Source of the DNA: Gigaspora margarita
Taxonomy: Eukaryota; Glomeromycota; Glomeromycetes; Diversisporales; Gigasporaceae
Length of the DNA: 64,000 nt
Reading direction: 5' to 3'
Assembly: GCA_009809945.1 (NCBI GenBank)
Contig: WTPW01000310.1
Coordinates: 1-64,000 of the forward strand
Below the pieces are notes generated by a model, which saw only the letters and a list, made by a program, of their open reading frames with translations, was not told the origin of the DNA and did not search any database. The position numbers and the translations under genes were made by a program. Below are positions 34,701 through 47,193 of the stretch, piece after piece; position 1 is the first letter of the stretch, and each line of letters opens with the position of its first letter.

Positions 34701-36585
34701 GTCATACCTTGTAACACATCACAGCCATAAGGTCTTAAGGTTTTATTAATATTAAAGCAGGGTTAAGTTAGAGTTAGAGTCAAAATTGATACAGAATTGT
34801 GAGAGGATCATTTTTTGTTATAAGTGCAATAGGTGTTATCTTAGTAAAATATTGAGTTATAAATATACCAGTGACTAGGGTTCCAAGGTTTGATCCAGGT
34901 TTGATTTGAGTTTGATCAAACCCCAAATCAAACCAACTCGAACTATAAATTTTATAAAGTTTGAAATCTAACCAAACTCAAATAAAAAAATAATCAAATT
35001 TAAACCAAACTCAACTTTTATACAAAGTTTGATTTGAATTTAATTTGAAGTTTGCAAACTAATTTGAGTTTGGCTGATTTAAATATATTTTTAAATTTTA
35101 AAGAAGTTTCTTAATTCTTACTTTGTATTTAAGCAAACTTGTTTAAAATATAAAAATATGCAGAGGACCAAGTTTATGACAGCCAGACCCAATGTATAGG
35201 GCAGACTATAGTACCCTTCACAACTGTAAAACCAAGCTTAAAATGGCAAGTGTTTTTATAGAAGACAATTGCAATACTTCAAATATCATATCTTCATTTA
35301 TTCTGAAGCACAACTCTCTTTTAATACCTTTTTACTATCAACTAATACCAACTCTAACAACTATCTAATATCAGAAACTTATGATGAATCTTTACTCATA
35401 AAATGAAAAAATTGAAATATCTACAAACTCCTTAAATGATGGCTATAATAACCCTAATTTAAACTCTCTTGAAATATATAACCAACAGCATGTTACAATA
35501 AATTTCTCTATTATTACAGACTACAATCTCTACCCTTTTCACAAACTATAGGCTCTTTTTTGCAATATATACTAAATATTGCCCTATGTTTTTTTCAACC
35601 CAATAATTAAGATCTCCACCAAACCACATCATCAAATTGACCTTTTTTTTACAGAAGCACATATTTACCTTCCATATAAAAACTTAGTATTAGATCACTT
35701 CATATTTCCACCCTTTGAAGAGCTATCAACCTTCTATAATATAGAGATTAAATCACTTAATAATAATTTCAAATACCAATCTTTACTGATAAATTTTTTT
35801 CTCAACATCCAACTCACAACTTTTTAATACCAATACAACTCTGATAACCAATACTCAAATAGCTATATACAATTCTAATACACTTTCACATTTACCAAAT
35901 CAAACTTTATCAATTGAACCTAAATATATTTCTATTCCTATAAAAATAGCCTCACCTAATACAAATGGCCTTTTACAATCTACAAAAAAACTCCTTATTG
36001 AAGAAACCTTAAACCAAAACCAATATGATATTTTTGGTCTTTCAGAGACTCATTTAACCCAAAAAGAAGGAAAATTCTAAATAACAAAATCCAAAACTAT
36101 ACTAGTTTTTGAAGCACTTTCTCCAATCTACATCAAGCTGGTGTAGGACTTTTTATACACAACAAAATCTCCAAATATATCACATGTACTCATAATTTTA
36201 ATAGCCATATAATAGGCTTTAATCGACATTTTAAAAATACTTCTATCAGGTTACTTCAAATTTATATTCCTACTACTAAGAAAAAACAACTCTGAAAAGA
36301 AATACAAGAACAAATTATTACATTATATCAAAATCCTAAATATCAATACATAATTATGGGAGACTTCAATAGTGTTCCCAACCCTCAAATTGACTGATTC
36401 CCTTCTAAAAAAAACCTCAGTTCCAGAAACTCAACTTATTAAATATCTCATCAGTCACCAATATAAAGATATTTACCGTTTCTTTTTTCCTAACTCCAAA
36501 ATTTCACTTTTCAATGCTCAAATATTCAGAGCAGAATAGACCAGATCTGACTAATCTAAGTATTACAAATATAGATTATACAGAT

Positions 36586-36769
36586 TAAGCTTGTTGGTAA
36601 AACTAATCTCTGATAGTGCACTAATAGTCAATCAATGGTGCACCAGTAAATCTGGTAAAACTAATGCACTAATAGTTATAGAAAAGGCTAATTTTCAATA
36701 GTGCACTGATAGTATTTTGCTGGTGCACCAGTTTTTTGGTAAAACTAATTAGTTTTACCAACAAGCTTA
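36586..36769. mobile_element. hAT-like MITE in the LINE, exact 8 bp target duplication
   Basis: The ends TAAGCTTGTTGGTAAAACTA are inverted repeats. ATACAGAT is duplicated exactly at 36578-36585 and 36770-36777. The interior has repeated AGTGCACTAATAGT and GGTGCACCAG motifs. A frame starting at 36736 begins in its right end. Confidence 0.85.
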
Positions 36770-38154
36770 ATACAGATATTCTTTCCAACAGTATCTTTGA
36801 ATCTGATTACAATACTATTATACTAGAACTATCTGTTATAATCAACAAACCAAAACTATGCAAACAACATGAAAGGAAAAAATTTCTCTGGAAAAACTGT
36901 ACCAAAGAAAATCTAGAAAATTATGCAAATCAAACTACACTTAATATGCAAAAACTATATATACAAATAGATCAAATCACTAACCAAACCAGCTTAACAA
37001 ATTCTGGAATAAACTTCAAAAACTCTAATTAAAGCTTCTACCAAACATATTTCCTTTCATAAAATTAATACTATTAAAGAAATTAAAAATACTCTCTTCT
37101 CAAAACAAACTACACTCTTTTACAGATTTAAAGAAATCCAATATCTCAAATATTATACTTCTTCTTTCAACTTTCTTCCACTATGCAAAAAATATATTTT
37201 ACAATATACTGACTGCTTACTTCAACTACCAACACCTACTTTATCACAAATTAAAGAAGAATTTTAGCAAATCAAAACTGCTCTCAATATTCAACAAAAA
37301 CAAACTATCTATAAAGAAATTCAACAAAAAATTGAAAGCCATAACCAAATTTTTTTTGAAACCCCACAATTCTTTTATAAAAAAATTCTCAAAAAATACA
37401 ATAATATACATATTGATAGACTATCTATTGAAAACTCACTCCTCACTGAACACAATGAAATTCTTAATGCAATTCATAATCACTTTACTGAATACTTTAA
37501 AGAAAAATCACTTCAACCAATCTCACCCTCTTTTGAATTCTACTATCTTTATGAAGCACATCCCGAATATGAAGAACATTACCTTAACTTATTTCAAAAT
37601 ATTACAGATCAAGAATGGCAAGATATCTTAACCAATCTTCCAAATCAAAAAACAGCAGGTCCCTCTGAAATCTGCTATGAATATATCAAATATGCTAGTT
37701 ACAAAGTACAAACACTCTTTAAAAAATTTTTTAACAAATGCTTTCAACTACAAAAAGTCCCTACAGTTTGAAATCCTCTAATATATTTCTTATTCCAAAA
37801 AATCTAATTGGAATTTACTCTCAATCAAGTTTGTCCAATCTCTATTATTGAACCTTTCAAAAAAACCTTTACCAAAATCTTTACTAAACAACTTGATCAA
37901 ATTATCTCTAATAACAATCTTTTATCTAATTTAAATTTTGCTGCCTCTAAAAATTCCTCTACCCATATTCCTATACAAATTCTTCATAATACTATTGAAC
38001 ACTATAAAATACACAACAAAGAAGCTTGGATTCTTTTTCAAGATATGTCTAAAGCATTTGACAAAATCAATAATTTATGCCTTCAAAATATCTATAAAAG
38101 AATTGGTATTCCTAATTCAGATATTAACCTAATTACCGCATTATACTCATCAAG

Positions 38155-38420
38155 TAGGGTTCCTCAAAGTTGAATCGAATCGAATATTAGGCATATTTGA
38201 ATTTGATCGAATTGAATAAGCTCTTGATTTGAATTTGATTTGATCAAATCAAATCAAATCAAATCAAATATATTTGTAATTTTTATTAAATATTTTCGAA
38301 TCGAATCGAATATTTTGTCAATTTGAATTTGATTTGATTTGAAATTTCTGTATTTGAATTTGATTTGAGATCAAATATTTGATTGAATCAAATTGAATCA
38401 AATCAAATTGCGGAACCCTA
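38155..38420. mobile_element. hAT-like MITE (TAGGGTTCC ends) in the RT domain, 8 bp duplication
   Basis: The ends TAGGGTTCC and GGAACCCTA enclose almost pure AATCAAATCAAAT/ATTTGATTTG sequence. TCATCAAG is duplicated exactly at 38147-38154 and 38421-38428. It interrupts the reverse transcriptase after INLITALYSS. The copy at 62949-63234 belongs to the same family and the host element 34876-43576 has related ends. Confidence 0.85.
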
Positions 38421-40014
38421 TCATCAAGACAAGCAAGAATCATTACTACTATGGTCTTACCTCTCCTGTTAATATTTAATCTGGAATAGAACAAGGAGAG
38501 ACCTACTCACCTCTACTTTGGAAAATTTACTATGATCCAATTCTTACTTTTATTTACTAAAAATATCAAAACTATCTACTCAAAATTGCAGCACAATCTC
38601 CTCTTGATATAATTACCAATACTACTACTACTAGTACTTTAATTCCACCATTAGCCTATATGGATGATACAACATGGCTCTGTGAAAGCTCTAAAACTAT
38701 GCAAAATATTCTTAATGACACCTCTGAACTCTATAAAATTAACAATATAAAAGTTAATCCCTCAAAATCTGATTTACTTCATAGATCCTACAAATCACAA
38801 ACAACACCTCTTTTGTTCAATAACCAACCCATCTTACCCAGAAAGTCTAATGATGTTATTTGATACTTAGGTATCTATTTTGATAGAAATGATTCAACCA
38901 AACCAACATTTAATACAATCGTTAACAAAATTGAAAATTTTCTTTGTCTAATAAAATACGTAAAACTTATACCCTTACAAATTTCATCACTTTTCAACCT
39001 TATACTTCAACCCTCTATTGAATATCTTTTACAAGTAAACATTATTCACAATAATCTCCAAACCAAACTATCTTGTCACTTTACTATTCAAACCAAAAAA
39101 ATACTCTCTCTTGCCAAAAACACTAACAATATAGTTCTTACTAATTCTATAACATTTAATCTACCAACCCTTAACAAACTAATCCAAAAAACAAGTTCTG
39201 CTAATATTGAACATATTTTTAACTCTAGCCCAATTCTTAAAATATTGGTATTATCCATATTAAATCATGGCTAACCAAAGTATGGTTCCCCAACTTAACC
39301 CAAAATTTACTTATTACGCATAATATAAAACCAAAAACTTTATATCTGATATTTATTTTTCAACTTATACAATTAGCCAAAAATAATATTATATTATCAA
39401 ATCTTTCACTTAATTCTTATNATNCAGATTTNTTTTCTAATATANNTCTAATCTATGATATACTTNNATCAAATCNACAAACNTCCATAATTAATAGTAT
39501 GAGAAATAACTGGTTACTATTTATTGAACAAATTACAACTGCAAACAATAAATATATTCTTCTATGAAATAATATTTATCTATGTACTAATAAACCTACT
39601 AAAGGTCATCAACCTTTATAGTTCTCTAATATGCTCCATTTTATACAAGATAATACAATTATAAATACCTGGTCTCATCTTCATCTACCTCCAATTAACT
39701 CCTTTATTAATACAACATATTTTCTTTCTCCTTTAATAACCTCTAATCCTTTTTTACTTATACAAATATACTATACCTCTAACAATAATCTCTTTTTATC
39801 ACATCAAACTTCTTTATCAAAAACTACAACATATAATATAAATCCTTCAGATTCAGGTTTTATACAACTACTATCCAATATCTCTTCATTTCTAAATACC
39901 TTTTGCTCATTTAACCTTCCCTATAATCAAATTAACTAATCTAAAAATCAAATATACATTCAAATAGATTACAAAGAAATCCTTGCTCTAATTCATATTT
40001 TTAATCTTACTAAT

Positions 40015-40195
40015 AGGACCCCGAAATAAACATAGATAGGTCAGGTTAATTATAAAATTACTAAAAATAAAAAGATCTGCAGAAAAAACCTCAAAAATAA
40101 GCAAAAGTTTTACTAAAAATAGAAAAAATCTGCATAAAAAACCCCCAAAATAAGCAAACTAATACCTGATCTATCTATATATATTTCGGGGTCCT
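40015..40195. mobile_element. MITE with AGGACCCCGAAATA ends in the LINE
   Basis: AGGACCCCGAAATAAACATA on the left is mirrored by TATATATTTCGGGGTCCT on the right. The flanks TTACTAAT and CTACTAAC may be a decayed 8 bp duplication. Internal TCTGCA/AATAAGCAAA motifs are repeated. Confidence 0.7.
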
Positions 40196-41312
40196 CTACT
40201 AACACTACAACTTCCTCTCAATTTACTACAAATTTATATTCCTATACAATAAATACAACTAATATACCATTTAACCAATAATTCTACCTATCAATATCAT
40301 CTTACTAACCTTCTATCACTTATTCAAAATCTTACTTTACAAGAACTTCATTTCTATATTGATACTTCAATACAAAATCTACAATCATCAAATATTAAAT
40401 TTGGCATTGGTTGGATTTGTGAAAATAATACTTCTATTAAATTCAATGCAGCTACTACTTCATATTCTAATACAACACGAACTGAACTTGAAGCAATTAT
40501 TTTTCTTCTTCTTGCAACTTCCAATAATACTCATATAAATATCTATTTAAACCTAAAACAAATACATCTTTCAAAACCTATACAAATCAAAAACTAGGAT
40601 ATTATATTATTATTAATCAAATTAAATCTATTAAAAATATTTCATTTACCCTACACAAAATCAAATCACATTTTAATTCTATTCATAACCAAGCAGACTT
40701 ATTTGCAAAAAATGGAACTAACAAACCAATACTTAAAATTACCCATAATTTCTAAATCTACCAATACATTTTTATAGAATAATTGTCTTATTCCTTTCAA
40801 AATATAAACATTTATCAAAAATATATATACTATACTCCTGGTCTACTCTTAAAATATTTAAAAATATAGCTGAACCCAATTGGACATTATGTTTTGATAT
40901 TCTAAACACACTTGAACACAATTACTCTAAATATTCTTTTAGAATCAAAATACTAACAAATAATCTGCAAACTATAGAAAACTTTCATATTCGCTATCAT
41001 TATCTATATCCAATATCAAAATGTTCTTGCTGTTCAGATAATGAAGATGCTCTACACTACTTCTCTGTTCAAACTATAACAATAATATTCAACAATCTAT
41101 AGCTAATATAATTACTAATACACTTACCTCTCTCAAAATTACTACTATATCACCAACTACAATTCTCAATATTCTTTTTTACTCTACACTTAATTCATCT
41201 AATCTACAATTTAACTCTTTTCTTTACTATATTATTGGAATATTTTCCTCTAATATTTTAGAAATATTAAACTACTTACTGTTAAATACACTAAATTATT
41301 TCTTACTACTTT

Positions 41313-41664
41313 GGGGGCATCCATAAATTACGTTATGCTTGAGGGGGGGATCCCCCAAAATATAACGATTTTGCAATATATAGGGGGGGGTCCCCCCCAA
41401 TATAATGCAATTTTTTTCTAAAAATTTGTCTAAAACTTGATCTAGTGGTCTGAATTGGATGATTTTGGTACCATTAGAATCGTCTCGAGGAGAGGATTCG
41501 AATGGTACCACTTTCATTTGATTTGGATCACTGGGTCATTATATATTCAAGTTTTTGTAAAATTTTATATATAAACATACGGATTTTTAAAAAATTTTTT
41601 ATATAGTAGGGGGGGGTCAAGAGCTACTATGTAGGGGTACATAACGTTATTTATGGATGCCCCC
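41313..41664. mobile_element. Harbinger-like MITE (GGGGGCATCCATAAAT ends) in the LINE
   Basis: GGGGGCATCCATAAATTACG on the left is mirrored by TTATTTATGGATGCCCCC on the right; TTT lies on both sides as a 3 bp duplication. Ends and the inner TTAGAATCGTCTCGAGGAG motif relate it to the palindromic element at 47489-48396. The minus frame at 41296-41517 lies inside and is not a gene. Confidence 0.75.
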
Positions 41665-42117
41665 TTTGTCAAATAATCTTTTAAATTGGTTTCAAAATAC
41701 TATTTGGTCTTTACAAAATATATCTCAACACCAATAGGAACATGCTAACAATATTACCTCAAAAATGAAAAAAGGAAATACTTTTTTCCAAATATATTTA
41801 ATACAACAACCACATCATCATCAAACATATCTCATATAGATTACTCTCCTTTTATAGAAAAATAGTTTCTACAAGGTTCTCTCTAACAAATTGTATCACT
41901 AATGCAAATAGCATATATCTAAGGTTTTCTCCAACCTATTCTAGCTAGTTAATTAATTTGAAACAATTAATTATAGCATTTATAGAAAATAGGAGATATA
42001 ATATCACATTGGGTGCCTGTTAACAGTAATACAAATATAGTTCTGAAGTCTTTTTATGTAAATTTATTATTTTTACTTAAATAAAGTTTCAACTTTGGTA
42101 TTTTTTAAATATATATA

Positions 42118-43235
42118 TAAATATACCATATGTTTCTGAAAATAAGCTACTTTTTTGGATGATTTTGGACACTAAAAATCTGGGGTAGCTTATTTTCATA
42201 TATAATTGATTTTTGACCAGTCACAATAGTAGTTACATAGTAAAGTCTAAATTTACTTAAATCAATTATTAGCACTTAAGTAGACTTGTTTGGGAGACTA
42301 AACTACACACATGCTAAAAGTTTCATTAAAATAGAAATATTTTTATTATTTGACTTTTAATTTTAACATTCATCAAATATATTTTGTTAATAAAATTTTA
42401 ATCTCTTGTTGAACATAAAAATTAAAACCAAATTAATAAAAAGTTCTCCAATTTTGTTGTAAATTTTAGAGAATGTATATTTTGATCTCCTAAATAAGTT
42501 TACTTAAGTAACTTTAATCAATTTGCTTAGTAAAGTTTAAACTTTACTATATAGCAAATTTCATCAATCGTGAGGTAACTTATTTTTGGGTCAAAGATAT
42601 TTTTGAGTTTTTTGACTAACAGAAGGTTAGTTTATTTTCAAAAGTGGCTAATTTTTGGCAATATACAGTATTTATATTACTGTATGTTTCCAAAAAGCAG
42701 CTACCTTTTTTGGATGATTTGGACACAAAAAATCTGAGATTACTTATTTTTGAATAAATTCAATTTTTGGTCAATTGCCAATAGTAGTTACATAGTGAAA
42801 TCTAAATTCAACTATCTAAATCTATTAATGATACTTATATAAACTTATTTGAAAAATCAAACTACACCTATCAAGAAATTTTATCAATACATAAGTACTT
42901 TTTATTATTTAACTTTCAATTTTTATGTTCAATGAATATATTTTGTTAATCAAATTTTAATCTTTTTATTGAACATAAATATTAAAATCAAATTAAAAAA
43001 AAGTTTTTCAATTTCATTATAAATTTTAAAATATACATATTTTGATCTTCTGAATAAGTTTACTTAAGCGACTTTAATCGAATTGCTTATTGAAACTTGG
43101 ACTTTACTATATAGCAACTTTCATTAATAGTGGTTAGCTTATTTTCAGGTCAAATACATTTTTGCATTTTTTGATCAAAAGAAAGGGGGTAGTTTATTTT
43201 TAGAGGTAGCTTATTTTTGACAATATACAGTATTC
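42118..43235. mobile_element. Two tandem ~555 bp TIR elements (TACTGTAT ends)
   Basis: Copy 1 (about 42118-42672) and copy 2 (about 42678-43235) lie head to tail. Each starts with TGTTTCNNAAA followed by TTTTTTGGATGATTT and ends in GCAATATACAGTA or GACAATATACAGTA. Their interiors (AGTTACATAGTAAAGTCTAAATT) are related to the palindrome at 43779-45005. Confidence 0.65.
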
Positions 43236-43313
43236 AAACTCAAACTAGTTTGCAAACTTCAAACTCAAACCCAAACCAAACTCAAATTTAACTAAAAAGT
43301 TTGCTTTATATAA

Positions 43314-43466
43314 GGGGAGTGACAGAAATCAGGTGATTTTTTAGGGGGGCAGGGGGGGTAAAAAATGTTAAAATTATATATAGGAACCTGACCAAATCTA
43401 TATTAAGGAGGGGGGAGAGGGGTAGGTCTTTAATAAAAAATAATCAGGGGATTAATGACACGGCCC
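43314..43466. mobile_element. Small Harbinger-like MITE, TAA target
   Basis: GGGGAGTGACAGAAATCAGG is imperfectly mirrored by CCTGATTA...TGACACGGCCC. TAA lies on both sides (43311-43313 and 43467-43469). Length 153 bp. Confidence 0.5.
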
Positions 43467-43625
43467 TAAACTAAAATATTTTTTTAATACTAGTTTGAGA
43501 TCGGGTTTGATTTGAAATCAAATCAAACTCAAATCTGGCCTAAGGTTTGATTTGATCTGGGTTTGTAGAAACCCTACCTGTGACAAATACGGCACATTGC
43601 AGAGTGCAACAAATTGATTCCTTCA

Positions 43626-43775
43626 ATAATAAAAATATCAAATTTTGCCATATTATATAATGAAAATATCAAATTTGACCATATATAATGAAAAAATCAA
43701 ATTTGGCCACATATAATGAAAATATCAAATTTGATCACATATAATGAAAATATCAAATTTGGCCACATTTATAAA
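43626..43775. repeat. 28 bp minisatellite, five units
   Basis: Units of AATATCAAATTTGGCCACAT plus ATAATGAA recur with a period of 27-31 bp. The array is cut at its right side by the palindromic element that starts at about 43779, and CAGATTTGGCCAC reappears at 45018 after it. Confidence 0.75.
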
Positions 43776-43778
43776 AGA

Positions 43779-45005
43779 AATTACTGTTTATACCCCAAAT
43801 TTGCTATTTATACCCTAGTCTGGCCTTTGACCATTCCAACCTAGTTATATGTAATATAGCACAAACTGGGATCATGTGACTTTTAGATACTTGCATTTTG
43901 ACCAATGGTTAGGTTACATGAAATCCAGGTCACGTGATCTGCATAACAATAATAGCAATCAAAATTTGAACCCGAAGTAGGTTCAAATTTAAACTACAAA
44001 ATAAGTTACTCCACGATTGACAATAGTTGCTACATAGTAAAGTTCAAATTCTACTATATAAATTGATAATTATTACTTATGTAAACTTATTTTGGAGATC
44101 AAAATACTGATATAGTAAAATTTTTAGCAAAATTGTAAAACATTTTATTATTTGACTTTTGAACTTTTACATTCGATGGAAAAATAAAAATGTTTTATGG
44201 AAATATATTCGACGAACGTAAAAATTAAAGGCAAATAATAAAAGGTTCTCCAATTTGTATGAAAATTTTGTAGAATATGTATGTTGATCTTCTGAACATA
44301 TTTACTTAAGCACTTATAAACAATTTAAATAGTAAAATTTGACTTTACTATGTAGCAACTACTTGTGATTGCTAAAAAAAGCCTCTTTTTCAGAAAGAAG
44401 TTTTTAGTGATCACAAGTAGTTGCTACATAGTAAAGTTCAAATTTTACTATTTAAATCGATTATAAGCACTTATATAAATATGTTCAAAAGATCAACATA
44501 CATATTCTACCAAATTTTTATTCAAATCAGAGAACTTTTTATTATTTAGTCTTTAATTTTTACATTTATCGAATATATTTTTTTAAAAAATTTTTATTTT
44601 TTCATTGAACATAAAAGTTAAAAAGTCAAATAATAAAATGATCTCCAATCTTGCTAAAAATTTACTTTATTTGTATTTAGTTCTTCCAAATAAGTTTATT
44701 GAAGCGATAATAATCAATTTACATAGTAGAATTTGAACTTTACTATGTAGCAACTATTGTCGATCATGGGGTAACTTATTTTGTGGTTTAAATTTGAACC
44801 TACTTTGGGTTCAAATTTTGATTGGCTATTATTATCACCAGATCACGTGATCCAGATTTTATATAACCTAACCATTGGTCAAAATGCAAGAATCTGAAAG
44901 TCACATGATCTTAGTTTGTACTATATTACACGTGACTGGGTCGGAGGAGTCAGAGGCCAGGCTGGAGGTATGAATAGCAAATTTGGGGGTATTAAAAGTA
45001 ATTCC
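43779..45005. mobile_element. 1.2 kb near-complete palindromic element
   Basis: The left arm from about 43779 (AATTACTGTTTATACCCC, CAAATTTGCTATTTATACC) is mirrored over about 590 bp by the right arm ending at about 45005. The loop of a few dozen bases is near 44380. Each arm is again an inverted repeat: GTTGCTACATAGTAAAGTTC at about 44026 and 44410 faces its inverse at about 44340 and 44735. No coding capacity is seen and no target duplication is certain. Confidence 0.8.
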
Positions 45006-45249
45006 CTATGTAAATTTCAGATTTGGCCACTAGAAAATTTTACTTGTCAAGACTAGTGCTCCGAATCAGATCAGGTCAATCTAAAACCCAACCTGAAATT
45101 ACAGGTCAGACTGGATTTGTGTTAGAAAATTTTGATCTAAAAGTTTTGGATCAGGTTTGGGTTGGGTTTGGATCGAGAATTAATCTGACCTGACCCAACC
45201 TGACCCAACCCAAACTTTTTATATAGTTTTCTTTAGAATGCTAAATATT

Positions 45250-46185
45250 TATTATAGCTGATTTGAAAATTAGTAGGACACATAATGAATTTTGTGATGA
45301 TCATCAACAAATTTCGGTAATTATTTTTCAGTAATTTAAGTATAGTTTCAATAATATAATTTTTGGTAGTACAAAATATACCACAATTATATATCAGCAA
45401 AAATTATATTATTAAAAAACTATCCCTTGGATTGTAGTAGGACACAGGCAAATTTGCCTGTGTTTTTGCACTTTTTTTGCTCTGATTTACTTTTTTTTAA
45501 ATATCAAGATAATTAAATAAAATATTGTTCAATTATATTTAAAAATTAGGATTACTTTTTTGCAAAATTAGTTTTATATTGTAAGAAAAAATTTTAAGTT
45601 ATATATAAACTAAAAATAGATATCTTTAAGAAAAAATTTTTTTAAAAAATTTTATTACAATTTCTTTATAATCTTATTTAGTTTTAGTTTTAAAGCTATA
45701 GTTCTTAAGACAATATTGTAGTTTATATAAAGGATNATAACTTTTATTATTGCAACTTTAATGATTTATTTGTAAAAATTAAGACTTATATTAGAAGTAA
45801 AAGTTTTTTTTATAGATGGGAATTATGGGAACTTATAAAATTTAAGAAAATCTAAAGAAAATTTTAATAGTAAAAATGCTAATACAAGAACTTTAAACTT
45901 TGATTATACTAAAGTTTTCTAATAATTTTAAAAAAAATTTATAACAAAGTTACTAAAACAAAACTCAAAGAATATTTTTTACTTAAAAAAGGTATAGCTA
46001 AAATTAATATTTAAAATTTTATTAAAATTTTATTAAAATTTTTAAAATACGCAGGAAAATTTGCCTGTGTTACAATCTAGGAGATAATATTATTACTGAA
46101 AAATAATAATTATCAAAATTTGGATGATTATCACAAAATTTATCACATGTGCTACTAATTTTAAAATTAGCTATAATAGTTTTTT
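45250..46185. mobile_element. Foldback element with a perfect inner palindrome
   Basis: The arms at about 45250-45463 and 46045-46185 pair (AATTAGTAGGACACAT, AAATTTTGTGATGATCATC, TTGGATTGTA). At the inner edge of the left arm ACACAGGCAAATTTGCCTGT (45442 onward) is part of a 22 bp perfect palindrome, with a near copy at about 46050. The 580 bp centre is AT-rich with nothing coding. Confidence 0.65.
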
Positions 46186-46394
46186 TTAGTTTTTTATTCA
46201 AACTTTTTTCCTATAGTGCACCAAGTCACTTCTCATCAAATGTACCAAATTTGGCTAGATATATTCAAGGAATGCCAAATTTGGCTAGCATATTCAAGAT
46301 GCACCAAATTAGATTTGGCTAGATATAATATTTGTTACTCGGGAGATTCTATTATTGAATCTAAAATACAAGCACAAATAGAGTATAAATAAGT

Positions 46395-46770
46395 ATTGAT
46401 TATAATCAAAATTCGTAAATTTTAGTTAAACTTAGGCCTGAATTTCTTGATAACCAATGATTAGAATTGGCTCAAATTTTTAGAGCAAATAGTATCGATA
46501 TTAGTTTCATATATATTAAAATATCAGAAAATTTTAACTAGTAGTTCTTGAGTAATTGTTTGTATATGATAATTAGTTTTTTAAAAAAATTGACTATCAT
46601 ATGCAAGAAATTACTCAAGAATTACTAGTTCAAATTTGCTGATATTTTAATATCTTTTAGAATGATATCAATACTATTTGTAATAAAAATTTAAACCAAT
46701 TCTAATCACTAGTTATCAAGAAACTCAGTTCTAAGTTTTAACTAAAATTTACAAATTTTGTAAACTATCA
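46395..46770. repeat. ~185 bp-arm hairpin
   Basis: Left arm motifs TAAATTTTAGTTAAACTTAG, ATGATTAGAATTGG and GTAGTTCTTGAGTAATT are all mirrored in the right arm. The turn is near 46585. Confidence 0.75.
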
Positions 46771-47193
46771 ATATTAATCGATTTCTTATATTATCGATTA
46801 TTACCAATTAAAAATAGATATATATCTATAATCAATTATAATTAATTAGTTCTCAAATGATTACAATCAATTAAAATTAATTGATTGTAATCGATTAAGC
46901 CAATTATAATCGTTATATATCACTTTAAAAAATTTTATAATGGATTTATCACTTTCATACCAATTTTATATAGATTGAATATATTTGATGCCAATTTTGA
47001 TGTAATTTATATGTAACAACAAGGTGCCAATTTTATAGCTTACATAATAAATTGTATAAATTTTTTAAATTTTAATGTCTTATAATTTTGATATTTGGAC
47101 TTCTTAAAAAATTTTAACTAATAAGTTTGATAGAGCTAAAGATAAAGATATATTTTTAACAGTTATTTATTAAATAATTCTTTAGATTTTATA

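Larger units (their letters stand above)
35160..42110 (+). mobile_element. LINE retrotransposon remnant: endonuclease, RT, RNase H, zinc finger
   Basis: Domains come in canonical order. An APE-type endonuclease begins about 35910 (IKIASPNTNGL, IFGLSETHL, and IIMGDFNS near 36355). The reverse transcriptase spans about 37616-38900 (NQKTAGPSEICYEYIK, PISIIEPFKKTFTKI, QDMSKAFDKI, GIEQGETYSPLLW, and the catalytic YMDD at 38657). The RNase H lies at about 40340-40720 (FYIDTS, RTELEAI, KSHFNSIHNQADLFAK). A Cys/His finger CSCCSDNEDALHYF lies near 41030. RNase H after RT points to the I/Tad-like group. Many in-frame stops, and four TIR-element insertions, show that it is dead. A cluster of ambiguous bases lies at 39421-39484. 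It sits inside the element 34876-43576. No target duplication was identified. Confidence 0.8.
34876..43576. mobile_element. hAT-like MITE (TAGGGTT ends) split by later insertions
   Basis: The left end TAGGGTTCCAAGGTTTGATC and the right end (inverse) TAGGGTTTCTACAAACCC are flanked by CCAGTGAC (34868-34875) and CCTGTGAC (43577-43584), an 8 bp duplication with one mismatch. Both terminal parts consist of TTTGATTTGAGTTTGATC-type motifs and mirror each other: TTTGAAGTTTGCAAACTAA near 35042 against its inverse near 43250. About 8 kb of later insertions, including a LINE, lie between the two halves. Confidence 0.65.

Noticed and set aside
36736-37032. Frame starting in a MITE end and running into the LINE
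   Set aside because: The apparent start codon lies in the right terminal repeat of the element at 36586-36769; the rest is LINE sequence.
43626-43775. CRISPR-like regular repeats
   Set aside because: Units are directly adjacent tandem repeats without unique spacers, in a eukaryotic context.
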